This document shows positions 5,245 through 5,346 of a stretch of DNA of 5,346 nt, one piece after another. The translations under genes were made by a program, and so were the position numbers. Numbering within the stretch: position 1 is the stretch's first letter; every line of letters begins with the position of its first letter. This stretch comes from Planctomycetota bacterium. Lineage in GTDB: Bacteria; Planctomycetota; Phycisphaerae; Sedimentisphaerales; Anaerobacaceae. Location of the stretch: the NCBI GenBank assembly GCA_017885385.1, contig JAFNGF010000025.1, positions 1 through 5,346 on the forward strand, in the 5' to 3' direction. The notes below the pieces were generated by a model that saw nothing but the letters and a program-made list of their open reading frames with translations, had not been told where the DNA came from and made no database searches.

Positions 5245-5346
5245 ATACACGCCAGTCATTTTGGTCTTTCTCACGTTTTTGTCCGGGGCGGAGGGTGAGA
5301 GCAGCAGTAAGGGCGCAGGGGAGGGCGGCGAGCGGGGTATGTGCAC

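Larger units (their letters stand above)
4729..5346. other. Region upstream of the metacaspase gene without a confident gene
   Basis: About 620 bases. The part nearest the gene contains a possible decayed coding fragment (4772-4963) and a nested stem-loop (4895-4951). Further out there are a small CACG/CGTG hairpin (5143-5155), an A-rich run (5181-5204), a 12-base palindrome (5202-5213), CCCAA-AAA-TTGGG (5232-5244) and a purine-rich GC-rich end (5284-5346). A minus-strand frame at 4824-5120 has GGGAGG upstream of its ATG, but its product is low in hydrophobic pattern and overlaps another frame, so I do not call it. I found no clear promoter for the metacaspase: TTGACC at 5173-5178 on the minus strand has no well-spaced -10 box. 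Confidence 0.7.

Noticed and set aside
5181..5346. Mobile element end or origin in the AT-rich to GC-rich stretch
   Set aside because: Only short palindromes are visible; there are no terminal repeats, target duplication, transposase or iteron array.

Overview
The window looks bacterial and Gram-negative. Genes carry clear Shine-Dalgarno sites, one promoter matches the sigma-70 consensus, and two genes encode predicted lipoproteins with cysteine-ending signal peptides. The phylum cannot be fixed from this sequence. A planctomycete-like environmental genome is a loose guess from the style of the pyruvate phosphate dikinase and from an intergenic repeat, and it should not be relied on.

Layout. 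(1) Positions 1-2096, minus strand: the first 698 codons of ppdK (pyruvate, phosphate dikinase), cut off by the window edge. It has a strong ribosome binding site and a near-perfect sigma-70 promoter at 2190-2218. (2) Positions 2097-2678: about 580 bases with no convincing gene. They hold the ppdK promoter and leader, a 46-base repeat element with a strict 12-base period, a split inverted repeat, a TACGTAG/CTACGTA palindrome and a possible weak promoter for the next gene. (3) Positions 2679-3476, plus strand: a 265-residue predicted lipoprotein of unknown family. (4) Positions 3477-3597: a 121-base convergent gap with two hairpins but no T-run terminator. (5) Positions 3598-4728, minus strand: a 376-residue predicted lipoprotein with a complete caspase-like (peptidase C14, metacaspase/orthocaspase type) domain, His115/Cys167 catalytic dyad and a long charged insert between its two halves. 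(6) Positions 4729-5346: about 620 bases without a confident gene. They hold a possible decayed coding fragment (4772-4963) that contains a strong nested stem-loop, plus AT-rich palindromes.

How the genes relate. ppdK is a core carbon-metabolism gene (pyruvate/PEP interconversion) and seems unrelated to its neighbours. The most interesting part is the convergent pair formed by the unknown lipoprotein and the metacaspase lipoprotein. Both are predicted to be exported and lipid-anchored facing the periplasm, so protease and substrate is a plausible relation. The order of segments in the 265-residue protein recalls bacterial gasdermins, whose genes lie next to caspase-like proteases. That resemblance is an eye judgement only, and the opposed orientation and export signals differ from described gasdermin loci. 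It is offered as a testable hypothesis, not an annotation.
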